DNA of 64,000 bases. It comes from Magicicada septendecula (Eukaryota; Arthropoda; Insecta; Hemiptera; Cicadidae). The first letter of the stretch is position 1. Every line of letters begins with the position of its first letter. Location: assembly GCA_034769895.1 (NCBI GenBank), contig CM068370.1, positions 47,854,344 through 47,918,343 on the forward strand, in the 5' to 3' direction. Shown here piece after piece: positions 10,887 through 24,146 of this stretch. The notes beneath the pieces were generated by a model, which saw only the letters and a program-made list of their open reading frames with translations, ran no database searches and was not told the origin of the DNA. The translations under genes and the position numbers were made by a program.

Positions 10887-11960
10887 TATATTGGTCTAAA
10901 CATGACATACAACTATTTATATAAAACTCAAAGTCTGAAGATTTATGTGTACTGAATACAAATCCACACTGTTACACCGATTGCCAGCAAATTTTGCACA
11001 GGTAACCTTTGACACAAGGCGAAAAACACACTGTCTAATTAGGAATTTGATATTTTGCCCCATTCGCACGACTTAGGGCCTTTTAATTATGCCTTTTCGT
11101 TGACAAGTATAAAGATGTCAACAACACCATGGAGACCAGAATTAATTACCATAGTAACAAGTAAATAAACAAATGATATTTAGTGGCATCGGAACTGTAC
11201 CATTATCCGTTCCTGCAATTTTTAATGTTTTTAATATGCAATTGTATTGATATATTTTGTAATTTTGTATACAGATACATCTATATATTTTGTAATTGTC
11301 TTAAACGATTATAAAATTTATGTTTATATATTTCTGATGATGCAATGAATAAGTAATTAAATATATTAAATACTACTACTAAAGATGTCAACAACACCAT
11401 GGAGATCAGAATTAATTACCATAGTAACAAGTAAATAAACAAAAGCTATTTAGCGGCATTGGAACTATACATTTATCCATTCCTACAGTACATATTCGAT
11501 GTTTTATATAATATGGGATTGTATCGATATATTACGATGTGGAAAAGAAGAAGTGTACTAATTGTAAATTATCCTGTTACTTAATGCAAAGCGAAAATAC
11601 GTGTTGTTTTCATTTGTGAGGTTAGATGACAATGGTTTTTGGTTTTTAGTTTACTGCTGAAATAAATAAAAGCCATGGGTGAGGAAACATAACGTTTAGT
11701 GTGTTATACAATTCTTCTAACACAGTAACACTTAAAATAAAGAATTTAGCATTTTTTTATAAATATCTCCAAAGGGTTTATAACGGGTACTTTTAAATCT
11801 CCAAAGGCTGTTGCACCAACATAATAATTTAGTACAAATGTTGAAAACAGCTTTGGAGAGAATTTGACTAATGAGTACAAAATTGTTATAAGAGTTGACA
11901 ATGCCATATAGACATAGACAATAAAAATTATATTAAAATACTTATTAAAAATCAAATATT
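10887..11960. repeat. Unclassified repeat region with internal duplication
   Basis: About 60 bp beginning AAAGATGTCAACAACACC occurs at 11107 and again at 11385. The stretch 11500-11740 (from GATTGTATCGATATATTACG to CAGTAACACTTAAAATAAAG) recurs diverged at 13850-14080. This is probably the body of one or more Helitron-type elements, one ending at 11988. No coding frame is recognised. Confidence 0.5.
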
Positions 11961-11988
11961 CGGGTGCGAAGCCGTGGGTAACAGCTAG
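11961..11988 (+). mobile_element. 3' end of a second, plus-strand Helitron
   Basis: CGGGTGCGAAGCCGTGGGTAA followed by CAGCTAG and then T is the typical GC-rich terminal hairpin plus CTAG end of insect Helitrons. Its 5' end was not located. It may be the older element into whose neighbourhood the minus-strand Helitron inserted. Confidence 0.6.
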
Positions 11989-12257
11989 TCTGACATAATC
12001 TAATAAAGGTGTATTGCTTTAAAATTGAAATACATTATGATAGATTTGAATAGGTAACTGATATTTCAGAAACATTAGCATTTCATTTTCAGTCTGAGTG
12101 TGTTACTATACAGATTTAACTTTTATGGATGTAGATCACAAAAGAGACAATAATAGAAAACCTGTGGACACATCCTTAAGAATTATTTGGATGAATCCTT
12201 TTTATGAACTATCTTTTTGTAGTAATTTACTAGTGGCAGTTAATCTGTGGGGGGTAG

Positions 12258-12471
12258 GTGGCGATGGTAAGGATGATGGCTGATGGTCGACTACCACCTG
12301 CAGAAAGGAGAAACTACAAACACGTTGGTGATGCAATTTACCGGATAGCCAAAGAGGAGGGGGTATTCACACTATGGAGAGGTATTAATGCTGCTGTAAT
12401 GAGAGCTGCTTGTGGAAATGTTTCTCAGCTTGTTACATACACACAGACCAAGCAGCTTTTTATAAATAATA
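12258..12471 (+). CDS. SLC25A11: 2-oxoglutarate/malate carrier, exon with matrix loop 2 and helix 4
   Basis: A 214 bp exon from GGGGTAG to A|GTAAGT, phase 0 in and phase 1 out. It reads VAMVRMMADGRLPPAERRNYKHVGDAIYRIAKEEGVFTLWRGINAAVMRAACGNVSQLVTYTQTKQLFINN. With the previous exon it completes the second carrier signature. The R-M-ADGRLP and Y.N/H...A..RI..EEG..TLWRG segments are diagnostic for oxoglutarate carriers. The acceptor has a poor pyrimidine tract (CTGTGGGGGGTAG), but the phase and protein match leave little doubt. The donor is followed within 20 bp by another GTAAGT and 43 bp later by a SINE. Confidence 0.94.
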
Positions 12472-12514
12472 GTAAGTATAGTAATAATAAGTAAGTAATA
12501 ATAGGAAGTATAGT

Positions 12515-12778
12515 CCTGGCCACTAATCTAGAGGTCCCGGGTTCGATTCCTGGGCCCGCACCATAAAATCAAGGTGCATTTTTCAGCCCCCAGGTCGACT
12601 CAGCCTGTTGAAAATGAGTACCTGGGATAACATCCTGGGGATAACAATGGGCGGTTGAAGCATAGTGCTGGCCACACTGCCTTCCTTGTATGCTGTACGG
12701 CTCACATAAGGCAGCGTACCCTGCTTTACTCCTAAGCTACTTCGGTGGTATACATGGGAGCCATTATTATTTATTAGT
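12515..12778 (+). mobile_element. tRNA-derived SINE next to a splice donor
   Basis: The head carries a pol III B box, GGTTCGATTCC (12540-12550), in a tRNA-like context. The body includes CAGCCCCCAGGTCGACTCAGC, and the tail is (ATT)n-like. AAGTATAGT flanks it at 12506-12514 and 12779-12787, a probable 9 bp target duplication. A second, older copy lies at about 32100-32628. The head does not fold as a complete tRNA, so it is not a tRNA gene. Confidence 0.8.
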
Positions 12779-12787
12779 AAGTATAGT

Positions 12788-15650
12788 TATCTGAACTAAA
12801 AAAATGTTTCCCTAATGGCAAGTTAAGTTGTTCAACTTAAATTATAAACAAGAGGCTTCTTTGGAAAGTCTGTTCTTTTAGACTATTTATACTACTGAAG
12901 AATACACACGATTTTTAAAAACTGCCTAACAGCCATAAAACCAAAACAGATGTGAAATTTTCATTTCGTATTTTGTATTCATGATTTTTATAGAAAAATA
13001 AAAATCTTTATGACAATACTATATCTCCTAAAAATATTCTAAAATAAACTTTACAATATGAAATAGTATAATAAGCATACAATGGTACCAGTAGGCACAA
13101 AGCGAACACATTTCTTAACAGTTGTAGAGAAAAATAGTTACCTAATGAAAATTTCTAACATTTTTATAAATGTATATAATTTTTGTTGGTGACTTTTTAC
13201 TTCCATGTTCCATAAGGAAATGGAAGTATGGTGATGGCAAAAAAAATCGTGTTCGAGATAAGGGCTGATTCTGATTTTACTACCCTCAAAACTGAAGAAA
13301 AGTCATTTTTAGAAAAGTGTGTGTGTGTGTGTGTCTGTGTGTGTGTGTGTAGAATTTTTCTATGGCAAACAATAACTGCCGCAAATTCAAACAGAATAAA
13401 ATAATTTTGTGCGTACAGTTCTGAATTGTAGAGGACTCGAGGCCTATTGATTTTGGTGAAGATTGGTTAAGGGGAAGGAGTAGTTTACCTGTAACCTTTT
13501 ACGTTTTAACAAGAGTAAAGTGCTTAATTTTGATAAATAAAGTATCCTTAAAAGAAGGTCATAATAATCCACTGTAGAAAGGTAGATGAAATATCTATAA
13601 ATGAAAAGGGTAGTTGAAGGGGAAGAGGGTAATTTTCTATAAATTAAAATGGTAGTTGATGAGGGAGGAGATAGTTTTTTATAAGTTTTATATGTGTACT
13701 ACGTTATTGACAACAAAGAAGTAGTTTCTATGGAAACATTTTATTTCATTTTGACAAAATTCTATATTTTTTTAGGAACTATCGAACTGAATTCAAGTAA
13801 ATGATTGGAACTGTATGAGTACCCGCAATACATTTCGATTTTTTTAATATGCGATTGTATCGATATATTACGGTGTGGAAAAGAAGAAGTGTACTAATTG
13901 TAAATTGCCCTATTTCTTAATGTAAAGCAAAAATACGTGTTGTTTTCATTTGGTAGTTAGGTAGTAATGGTTTTAGGTTTTTAGTTTACTGCTAAAATAA
14001 ATAAAAGCTGTGGTTGAGAAAACATAACATTAAACGTGTAATACAATGTGTATAACAGAGTAACACTTAAAATAAAGAACCTAACGTTTTTAAGTTTACA
14101 AATTGGAGAAAACAACAGCAAATACAAAATGAAAAATACAAATATTTATGATTAATGAAAAAACAAAAAACACTTTATTAAGGAATGATAACATATGCTC
14201 TACAAATTGTACATAATGGATGTTTGTTTTTTGGTAGTCACAAAACGAGTACTTGTCGGAAAACGAATTTTACCAAAAAAACGAGTTCTGCCACAAAAAA
14301 GTGACATGTAGGCCTATAATAATAGGCAAGACAACCCTTGGGCCACTCCCACCTTACTTCGAGTTGGGTTTTTCGTGGTTTTAGAAAAAAATAGATTTAC
14401 ATTACACACGTATTGGTTTCCATGTATAATTTCAGTTTTCATGTTAACTTAACATAATCAATTTTTGGTGTCACAGCCACGACCCGGTGATAAATTACTA
14501 CTACAGTCATTTTCCATTAAAAAATGACAAACGAAATCAATTGCAATCACCAGCCAACTATTTTGCAACAAACAAAATTAAAATTTGTATAATTCTTTCA
14601 CTATATAAAATTATGTGTGATATTCACTATATATTGCTACATATCGAAGCCAAAAAATCGCATTATCTAAATAACTGCGGGTATGCATATTGGCAGTACC
14701 AAATGATTTTATATATAATCTGAGAACATGGAAGTCATGTAAACTTGAGCACTACTTAATGGAGATGAAACATTAACTTTTACAAGCTATTAATTTTATG
14801 CATATTTTGAAGCAATAAATGTTTTAATAAATTAACACAATCTGTACTTATTTCTATTATAATATAAGAACTACTAACTGATATGTGCATGTGTGTATGT
14901 ATGAAAAATATATAAATATTTTTCTCCTCTGGAAAATTGTTTGCCCCTCTGGAAAATATTTTGACCTCCCTAATGGCTAGTTATTTACTATCCTGTGTGG
15001 AATATAGCATTATCACATGGATCAGAATGGTGGGTGTTAAACAGAAGACAAACGTATTAAGGAAGAAATGTTTTGCTGAGAAATTTATAATTATATGGGT
15101 GAACAGATCGTCGTTCAGGAAATCAGAAGACAAATAGAAAGAAAGAAAGACTTGATTTTAAAAAAGAAAAATGACTAGTATAGTATTGACAGGAAAAGAT
15201 TTTGATAACACTATAGACATCATTCACCCTCGCCCAATAACTTGCAGCGAGAGTCAAATTTAATTACTGGAATCAGATCACAGCTCCCTTTGCCCAGCTC
15301 TTCGTTTGACCTACAAACATTTTATTAGAAATTATCGGACCGAATTCAAGTAGATTATTTTAAATATATATCTTAGAACATGGAAGTCATGTATGGTTCT
15401 CCATACCGATTTTTAGTAGTTTAAACAGTGAATAAACAGCATAATGCACACAGGTTATACCATGTATTTTCTTTTTTTTTTGTTTCTGAGTTTAGCTGAT
15501 ATGTATTTCAAAAAACTATAACTATGAAACTACATGTAGAACAGCTAAAGTATAAACTGACAAAATTTTTTACTTAACCAATTGTGGCCTAGTCACCTTG
15601 AGGGCTGCGCCTACTCCTATGGCCTCACATGTTGATGTAAATTTGAATGT
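12788..15650. repeat. AT-rich region with Helitron-like or hairpin repeat fragments
   Basis: A hairpin CTTCCATGTTCCATAAGG with ATGGAAG lies near 13200-13230. Similar ends AGAACATGGAAGTCATG occur at about 14724 and 15376. A (GT)n run is at 13318-13352. 13770-14090 repeats sequence from 11480-11750. This looks like two or more nested non-autonomous elements, class unresolved. No coding signal is credible. Confidence 0.45.
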
Positions 15651-15659
15651 GATTAAACA

Positions 15660-15985
15660 AAGAATTAATTCATAGGTTTTTTAAAAATATATACAGTAAA
15701 CAGATTTGGTACGTTCACAGTTTTTTTTATTTAACTCTACAGCTGTTTCGACTTACTTAAGCCATTGTCAAAGAGCTGAGTGAACACTGAACAGAGGATG
15801 TAGGCGAAGGGTGGTTGACATCTGTTTAGGGCGTCTATCGGAAAACATGTGTGAGATGTGAAGATGGGGAGGGGGTTGCAGGAGCTGAGGAAGGTCAAGT
15901 GTTTGTAAAAACTACCAAGTGTTTATATATTTTTAAAAAACCTTTGTATTAATATGTTTCACCAAGTGTCCAACCAAGTGTTTCA
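15660..15985 (-). mobile_element. Single-arm Penelope-type fragment, family D
   Basis: It shares CAGCTGTTTCGACTTACTTA, AGCCATTGTCAAAGAG and the ACCAAGTGTTTATATATTTT end with the complete palindrome at 30310-30826, but only one arm is present. CCAAGTGT(T/C) recurs several times at its right end (15955-15995). Confidence 0.6.
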
Positions 15986-16039
15986 CCAAGTGTCATCAAC
16001 TAATATCATGAAAAAATTACTTATTCCTAATGTATATGT

Positions 16040-16556
16040 TGTTACGACATCACAGAACAATCTACGTGTTTATCGAATGTTCCAGAGGGATCCGGAATGT
16101 AATGCGTGTGGTGTACGTGCTTCTCGACGCATTTGCTAGATGGTGCCAGTATTCACACGGCCGCTCACACTGTGTCAAGGCCGCAATCAATTACGTCATA
16201 GTATAGAGGTAATACATAGTATGTGGAATTGTCTAGATTTTCGGCAGGCTATAAATACAATTACTCACGGATGCTCAGTTGAGTTATTGTCGGGCGATTA
16301 CAAGCGATATTACTGTGTGCGTTCAAGTGGTTATTAGTGAAGTGTTTAATAATCGGGTGGGATAATTGTAATACAGTTGTGTTTAATATTAGTGGACATT
16401 TTATTGCATGTGAACAATTTTTATTTGATTTTGTTGTAAGAGACTGTGTTGTTAACTGTTTAACTGTGAAAATTAAAGCTGGTGATTAGTGACTTAATTG
16501 GTGTCTTGTATTTTGTTTCCACTGTACCTACGACGATCAAGTAGACCGTCGTAACA
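16040..16556 (+). repeat. Left LTR of the 16.0 kb Ty3/gypsy element
   Basis: Starts TGTTACGACATCACAG and ends GACCGTCGTAACA. It contains a TATA-like GGCTATAAATACAAT near 16250. Confidence 0.9.
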
Positions 16557-19500
16557 GTGGTGTCAGAACTGGGATAGAACGGTTAACAGTGGAAACAGTG
16601 GGCACTTTGTACAAGACGAGTGTAATTCGTAATTAATCGGAAAACAATGGATGCCAGTAAGATGATGGAAAATTTCCAGGCGCTGTTTTTGCAGACAGAG
16701 GAACGACGATGACAGGATGCATAGAAAGCAGAAAAACGACAGGATGAAAAACGCAGGCAGGAAAGAGAAGAGGCTGAGGAACGTCAGATAGCATTAATGC
16801 TAGAAACAGAAGAAAGACAAAAAGAAGAATGGAAGCGTGAAACAGAAGACATCAAAGAGTTAATACAGGAGCAAAAGCAGACACAAGAACAAACCGCTGC
16901 AGAGTTAGGTCTCCTAAGAGGTGAGCTTAATAAACAAGTTACTAAAATATCAGAGGTACAAGAATCAATGACATTAAAAATAGCTGAAGTAGAAAAATCT
17001 GTCTCGAGTGTTGAAGAATCGATGTCTAATAAAATAGCTGAAGTAGAAAGATCTGTCACGAGTGTGGAAAAAGCTATGTCAACAAAAATAGAAGACTCGA
17101 TTACAAATATAAAAGAGCAGATTAAAAATGAAGTTGAGCAGTTCATGAAAATACAACCAAAACAAATTTCTGAATAGACTGTACCAATGATAAAGACAGA
17201 GAAAGACACAGAAAATAAGTCAATAGAGGTCACCTCGCCTGCGGTTGGGACAGTTCATGTCAAGGCCCCAACATTTGATGGAAGCACGCATTGGGCGACG
17301 TATTTACGCCAATTCGAAGCTGCTGCATGCGCAAATAATTGGACAGAGAAAGACAAGGCTGTTTCACTTGTTCTTGCATTAAAAGGACCTGCGGCAGAAT
17401 TACTACAGAAAGTCCCACCTGACAGCCAAAACACCTATGCCGAATTGATAAAAGCTCTGGAATTACGGTATGGTGATAAACATTTGCGAGATATGTACTG
17501 CACCCAGTTGAGAGCAAGGCGACAGCATGCTTGGGAGAGCCTTCAAGAGTTTGAAGCAAGCATCGTCAGAATTAGACTGGCCTATCCTGAACCACCAGAA
17601 GATTTTCGAACAAGTTTTGCAATGCAGACATTTACTGCTGGTGTCCGAGATAACGAACTACAGCAAGTGTTATGAATGGCAAGACACCAGAACAGTGCGG
17701 ACGTCCTGGTACATGCTTTGCAATTTGAGCCCGCCAAATCAGCATCTGGTTGGACAAGTCATAAAGTGCGTGCACTAAAAGATCATGACGGCACTGATGA
17801 TGAGGAAGAAGAACAAGGAACAGAGACTCGACAGTCGGCGCTACAGATTAAAGTAAGAAAGGATGGAAGACTGAAATGTTACCGATGTGGGAAACCTGGA
17901 CATCTACAACGGGATTGTCGGGTTAGAGTTCAGCAGCAGGGAAACGAGCAGTAGTTGGTACAACGGGGCGTGTGCTGACTAACTGGAGGAACGAAGCCCC
18001 TAGACAATACGCAATTTCTACACTTCAGAAAAACAGCGGGAGCTTGGTAGTTACCGGATTTGTTCAAGAAAGGCCAACCTCGATTACTGTTGACACAGGC
18101 GCAACAGTTTCTGTTGTGCGCTCCGATGTGGTGAAAGTTCTCAAGCCAATCTGGTGCTCTTGCAGCTTGTGAACAGCTACTGGAAGGCCTGTAAAAGTGT
18201 ATGGAAAAGTGGAGATACACCTACGCCTCGGTTGACTTGAGTTTAATCATCAGATACTTAATGCAGACATTGTGGATGAAGCAATTCTTGGTGTGGACGT
18301 TATGAACGCATACGGATTCATAGTCGACTTCAAAAACAATGTCTTGAGAATCGGAGGAGAAGAGGTAATCCTCTTCACAATGACTACATCAGAAAAATTG
18401 ATGGACATCATAAACCAAGTGGCCATAACTGTTCCGCCAAACTCCGAAAAGATCATCATGGTTAGAACCGATGTAGATACTACGGGCAACCAGTGCTCTA
18501 TATTCAAGCCCCAGGTAGTCAGCACACCAGGCATACTAATTGCCAGAAGTTTAGTAAAACCTGACGAAACCTGAAATGTACCTATTAGAGTGGCGAATAT
18601 TTTGGATCAAGCTGTCACTTTACAAAGCAATACGCTCCTAGGTAAATTGACTCCTGTGGCCTGGGTAGCCGGAATGACGCAACAAAGATCCAGTGCTTCA
18701 GATAATTTCAAATTACCAGAGGAACTGCAGGAATTATTGAACAGATCTTCTAACGATCTCTCAAGTGGTGAGGTAAAAGAACTCAGACGGTTTTTACATG
18801 AATTCAAAGATTCTTTTGCAGTTCGGGGACAGTCACTGGGAAGAACCTCTCTTGTACAACATCGCATCAATACCGGGGACACAACGCCGATACGCCAACC
18901 TCCTCGAAGGCCTCCATTTTCTAAGGAAGAGGAAATGTCTCGGTTAGTACAGGATATGTTGACAGAGGGAATAATCAAGCCTTCGTCAAGTGCTTGGTCT
19001 TCTCCGGTAGTGTTGGTAGTGAAGAAGGATGGTGGATTGCGGTTCTGCATAGACTACTGGAGGGTAAATGACGTTACAAAGAAAGACTGCTATCCATTAC
19101 CTCACGTTGTCCAGAGCACAGTGGTTTTCCACATTGGACCTGAAGAGTGGATATTGGCAAGTGGGTCTTCATCATGAACACAAGGAAAAGACTGCTTTCT
19201 TGATCCCAAGTGGCTTATTCCAATTTAACATCATGTCACTTGGACTCTGTAATGCACATTGGACATTTGAAAGATTGATGGACCTGGTACTCCGAGCCCT
19301 GACGTGGAAAACTTGCCTTGTTTACTTAGACGATGTCATAGTGATCAGGAAGACTTTTGAAGACCATTTGGAAAACCTTAAGGAGGTTCTAATTAGAATT
19401 CACGGTGCGCAACTGAAGCTGAGCCCAAAGAAGTGTTCTCTATTCCAGAAGGAAGTACAGTATCTGGGCCATCTGGTTTCGGCATTGGGTGTTAGCATGG

Positions 19501-21488
19501 ATCCTAATAAAGTAGACACCGTAAGAGACTGGCCAGTTCCGAAGAGTAAACACGAAGTTCGAAGTTTCCTAGGGTTATGCTCATATGACCGACGTTTTGT
19601 GAAAGGCTTCGCTAGTATTGCTAAACCACTACATGAGCTAACGGAAAATAAACGAAACTTCCAGAGGTCGAGAGAGTGTGATCAAGCATTTAGGACTTTG
19701 AAAATTGCATTATGCTCGAACCCAATTCTCGTTTTCCCAGCTTCCGAAGGGAAGTACATCGTAGACACATACGCAAGCAAAACTGGTCTAGGAGCAGTTT
19801 TGTCTCAAGTGCAAAACAGTGAAGAACGAGTAATAGCGTATTACAGCAAGACACTTTCTAAACCAGAGAGAAATTATTGCGTTACAAGGAGAGAGTTGCT
19901 GGCAATCGTCCGAGCATTGGAGCACTTCCATAAATACCTCTATGGAAGGGAGTTTTCACTATGCTCCGACCATGCCGCACTTGCATGGCTCTTGAGATTT
20001 AAAAATCTGGAAGGGCAGTTGGCAAGGTAGCTCAAACATCTGCAAGAGCACAACTTCAAGGTGCAACATCGGCGAGGGTGCCTGCATGGTAATGCGGATG
20101 GCTTATCACAAAGACCATGCCCGGAAGACTGCCGACATTGCCACAGAAAGGAAGAACAAAACACCAGCGAACATGTTCAAGCCATCACTGTAGATTTTGT
20201 GGCAGACGGCTGGACGACACAAGATTGTCGACAAGAACAGATGACTGATGAAGACATTGGACCGATCTTGACAGCAAAAGAGGAAGGTCGCTGCCCAGAT
20301 TGGCAAGATGTCTGCCATGGTTCGGAAGTGCTGAAGGGCTACTGGCCACAATGGGAATCCCTTACCTTAGAGAACGGATTGCTAAAAATGGCTTGGGAAA
20401 GTGCAGATGGACGAGACGTGGTCATGCAGTTGATAGTTCCCCGAAGTAAAGAGCAGTCTGTTTTGAAGGAGATGCATGATGGGACATCTGGAGGCCATCT
20501 TGGCGTTAACAAAACCCTTGACAAAATACGGAAGCGATTCTATTGGCTTCATTTTCGCCATGACGTAGAGGAATGGGTTCGGACATGTGAAATATGTGCT
20601 GCAAGCAAGGGCCTACAAACCAGAAGCAGGGGTAAAATGAGACAGTATATCGTTGGATTGCCTTTCGAGAGAAGTGCCATAGACATTGCTGGACCATTCC
20701 CAGTTACTGACGATGGAAACCGGTACATCATGGTTGTAGGGGACTACTTTACTAAGTGGGTGGAAGCCTACGCAATTCCTAATCAGGAGGTTACCACTGT
20801 GGCAAAGGAGTTAGTTCACAACTTCTGTTGTCGTTATGGAGCCGCTATGGAAATCCATACGGATCAAGGGAGAAATTTCTAATCAGGAGTGTTTAAAGAA
20901 TTCTACTCAGAATTCGAAAGACCAGGACAATGCCTCTGCATCCTCAGTCTGACGGGATGATTGAGAGATTTAATAGGACACTTGAGCAACATCTTTCGAA
21001 GGTTGTTGACGAGCATCAGTACACGATATAACAGACATGACTCCAGCAAAATTGGTGTTTGGGTGGGAGATTCATCTTCCTGGGGACTTGATGTTCGGAT
21101 CACCTAAGGCTCAGTCCCAAGAGCCACAGAACTATTCCTCGCAATTAGAAAACCAACTGCGAGAAATGAATCGTTTGATAAGAGGACGGCTGAAGATTGC
21201 CAGTGATAAAATGAAAACTCGGTATGACATTCGCAGCAATAGTGTGGGTTTCCAAGAAGGAGATCAGGTCTGGTTGTTCAACCCAAAGCACCGTCATGGT
21301 CCCTTACCTAAGTTGCAAACTAACTGGGAAGGACCCTATACTGTGAAAAAAAGAATCAACGATGTTGTTTATCGGATTCAACAGGAAGGACAGTGAAAGT
21401 TCAAGGTCGTCCACCTAGATCACATAGCTAAGTATTACTTCAGAGACAGTTTGCCAGTTCGGGACGAACAGGCTTAAGGAGGGGGAAG

Positions 21489-22011
21489 TGTTATGACATC
21501 ACAGGACAATCTACGTGTTTATCGAATGTTCCAGAGGGGTCCGGAATCTAATGCGTGTGGTGTACATGCTTGTCGACGCATTTGCTAGACGGTGCCAGAA
21601 TTCACGTGGCCGCTGACACTGTGTCAAGGCTGCAATCAATTACGTTGTAGTTTAGAGGTAATACGTAGTATGTGGAATCGTTTAGATTTTCAGCGGGCTA
21701 TAAATACAATTACTCAGGGACGCTCGGTTGAGTTATTGCTGCCGATTACAAGCGATATTACTGTGTGCGTTCAAGTGGTTATTAGTGAAGTGCTTAATAA
21801 TAGGGCGGGATAATTGTAATACAATTGTGTTTAATATTAGTGAACATTTTATTGCGTGTGAGCAATTTTTATTTGATTTTGTTGTAAGAGACTGTGTTGT
21901 TAATTACGAACTGTTTCACTGTGAAAATTAAAGCTGGTGATTAGTGACTTAATTGGTGTCTTGTATTTTGTTTCCACTGTACCTACGATGATCAAGTAGA
22001 CCGTCATAACA
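21489..22011 (+). repeat. Right LTR of the 16.0 kb Ty3/gypsy element
   Basis: Starts TGTTATGACATCACAGG and ends GACCGTCATAACA. It is followed by ATAT, the target motif shared by the family. Confidence 0.9.
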
Positions 22012-22724
22012 ATATATACTGCCTGAAAGCTTAAATCCTCGTTTATATGATATGTGTCCAATAACATGTTAAATGTATTCCACTGAAGTCATCCAGATTA
22101 TGCCATTTCCATAAGCCTTAAATTTTTTTCACATCAATATTTATGCACATGAGTATTATTCGGAAGTTCATAAATTTCATCTTTTGAAGATATTTACGCG
22201 AATCTAATATACTAAACCACAAAACTAACAAAACAAAATACTCAGTGCATGTCACAACACAGTACAGCGTAAAGAACATACGATGGTTTCGCTCGAAATA
22301 CACGTGTTTACAAAGTAACATTGTTTTCCTTCTGCAGTCGTATAGCATAACTAAAATATTACTGTTCCTACCAAACAAATTACGGATGTATAAGAGCCGT
22401 CAGTCCAATATTTACATGCAGGTAGTTGAAAATCAAGCAAAGATTTTCATTCCACGTTAATTGTCCTATGCCATGACAATTGAAACTACACGTTGGTTTG
22501 TCAGTGTAAAAGCTCCATAAGTGACATCACGAATGCCGGTTTGCCTGGAACTTGCAAACCTTTCTAGTAGCGTGTAGCTTATGATGAACAACTGGGTTAG
22601 TTACAATTTATCGTCCAAATATGTTTTACAAAACCTGTAGGCCTATAATTTTTTTTTTCTAAAAATACAGTAGTTTTGTATTTGTAAAGTTTTAAACATT
22701 ATTTATTTTGTAAATAATACATAT
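22012..22724. other. Nothing recognised
   Basis: AT-rich intron sequence between two LTR-derived segments, with no supported feature. Confidence 0.4.
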
Positions 22725-23265
22725 TGCTATTGGTCCACTGATCATCGTATGGTACAGTGGAAAACAAAATACAAGACACCAATTAAGTTTCTAATTACCA
22801 GCTTTAATTTTCACAATTAAACAGTTTGTAATCAACAAGATCGTCTATTACAACAAATCAAATAAAAATTGTTCACACACAATAATATTGTCAATGAGTC
22901 TAAAACACAACTGTACCGCACAATTATAAAACACATAACACTTCGCCACAATACTATGAACCGCATTCGAATAAATCACAACTCAAAACTGAACTGAGCA
23001 TCGGTGAATACTTGTATTTATACCCCGCTGAGGTTCCAGAATATTCGCTAATAGGCGCCTACTAGAAAACACTAGAACATAATTGTTTGTGGCCTCGAAC
23101 ACAGCACCGGTATGGTCTGGAAAAGTCTCATTGCGGACGCGTGACAAGTGTCACATAATTGTCCTTCATCTCAAAGTAGCAGCAATATGTGCGCACACAC
23201 ACATTACAGCCGGGCTCCGCTGGAATAGCCGAGAAACACCCAGCATGCTGTGTAATGTCGTAACA
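22725..23265 (-). repeat. Solo LTR related to the Ty3/gypsy elements
   Basis: On the minus strand it runs from TGTTACGACATTACACAG to a degraded end near TGGACCAATAGCA. It shares AAAATTAAAGCTGGTAATTAG and CTTGTATTTTGTTTTCCACTG with the LTR ends of the two longer elements. Only one LTR is present. ATAT precedes it at 22721-22724. Confidence 0.8.
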
Positions 23266-23961
23266 GTATCATTAAGAAGCCACTTTCTTCTGGGGGTTGT
23301 GTAACCTTGTAACTCTATCATCAGCCGCCGCAACGTACTTCCATGTTACTGCAATTTGCTGTCAAATTAGAACAGTGAATCAAATGTAGCATTTTACAAG
23401 TAGTCCATTTTTATAAAAGTTATCTAAAGTTTGGAACATGTTTTTCTGGTCCATTTAAGCAATCAGACTACATTGTAAAGTACCATTGTTATGCATATTA
23501 TTTTTGGTTATAAATTCTTTCACAGTGACATTTTGAATAAAATCAAGTACAGTATTTAGTTTGTAATTTCATCCGAACAGAGTTGGCCAGGGTCTTCACC
23601 ACATTAGTACAGTTACGTTCAAACCTATAAAAAATATGAAACGTTATTAAAATCAAATTAGAATCTTTGTAACAATTTTTAATTAAAAATATATTGACTA
23701 ATTCAATATTTTTTAAACACTTAATTTATAATCGTGATAATAAAGATTAGAAATTATTGTCAGTATGTAGTAAGTATATATCCGTAAATATGGTTTCGTA
23801 TTGCTGTTATTTGCAATTCCTTATATGCTAAAATTCCTACTCTCGTAGGTAGTCTACAGTGGCGGCTAGTGGTTCTGACAGTTGGGGGTTCAATGTCTGA
23901 TTAATATAATTAAATTACCTTATTCGGTCTACCTTAGTGACACTAGCTGCTGTCGGTTAAT

Positions 23962-23992
23962 GACGCGTTTCGGGATAAAATCCCATCTTCAG
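23962..23992 (-). ncRNA. Hammerhead ribozyme-like core, left arm of Penelope-like element
   Basis: The minus strand reads CTGAAGA, a 5 bp helix II GGGAT-TTT-ATCCC, GAAA, then CGC and GTC. All conserved core bases are present. Helix III is at most two pairs. Helix I is weak. Confidence 0.65.
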
Positions 23993-24146
23993 ATACACAA
24001 TTATCAAACTTTAAATGTTACCACAATTTGTGGTTTGTCATAATTTTAAAATATTAAAATCTTTTAAATAAAATATATGTAAACAAAAACGTAACAACAG
24101 AATCGCTTGGAGTGTCCGCATGCATGCACGCTGTATTACGACGTCC

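Larger units (their letters stand above)
16040..22011 (+). mobile_element. Ty3/gypsy LTR retrotransposon, old and broken
   Basis: A 5.97 kb fossil with LTRs at 16040-16556 and 21489-22011. A primer-binding-type segment (TGGTGTCAGAACTGGGAT) follows the left LTR, and a purine tract (AAGGAGGGGGAAG) precedes the right one. Parts appear in family order: gag about 16650-17950, with a coiled coil and a zinc knuckle (CYRCGKPGHLQRDC); protease about 18050-18330 (VDTGATVSVV, ILGVDVMNAYG); reverse transcriptase about 18900-19560 (YLDDV); RNase H about 19730-20030; integrase about 20440-21420. It is broken in roughly half a dozen places. The two LTRs differ at around 6-7% of positions by eye, so it is clearly older than the relative at 34573. 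It lies in the third visible carrier intron. Confidence 0.93.

Noticed and set aside
12500-12570. A tRNA gene, because of a perfect B box
   Set aside because: No cloverleaf or clear A box at the right spacing; the sequence continues as a SINE with a tail and target duplication.
14487-14723. 78-codon open frame in the exon 3-4 intron
   Set aside because: AT-rich, biased composition, no splice or family support.
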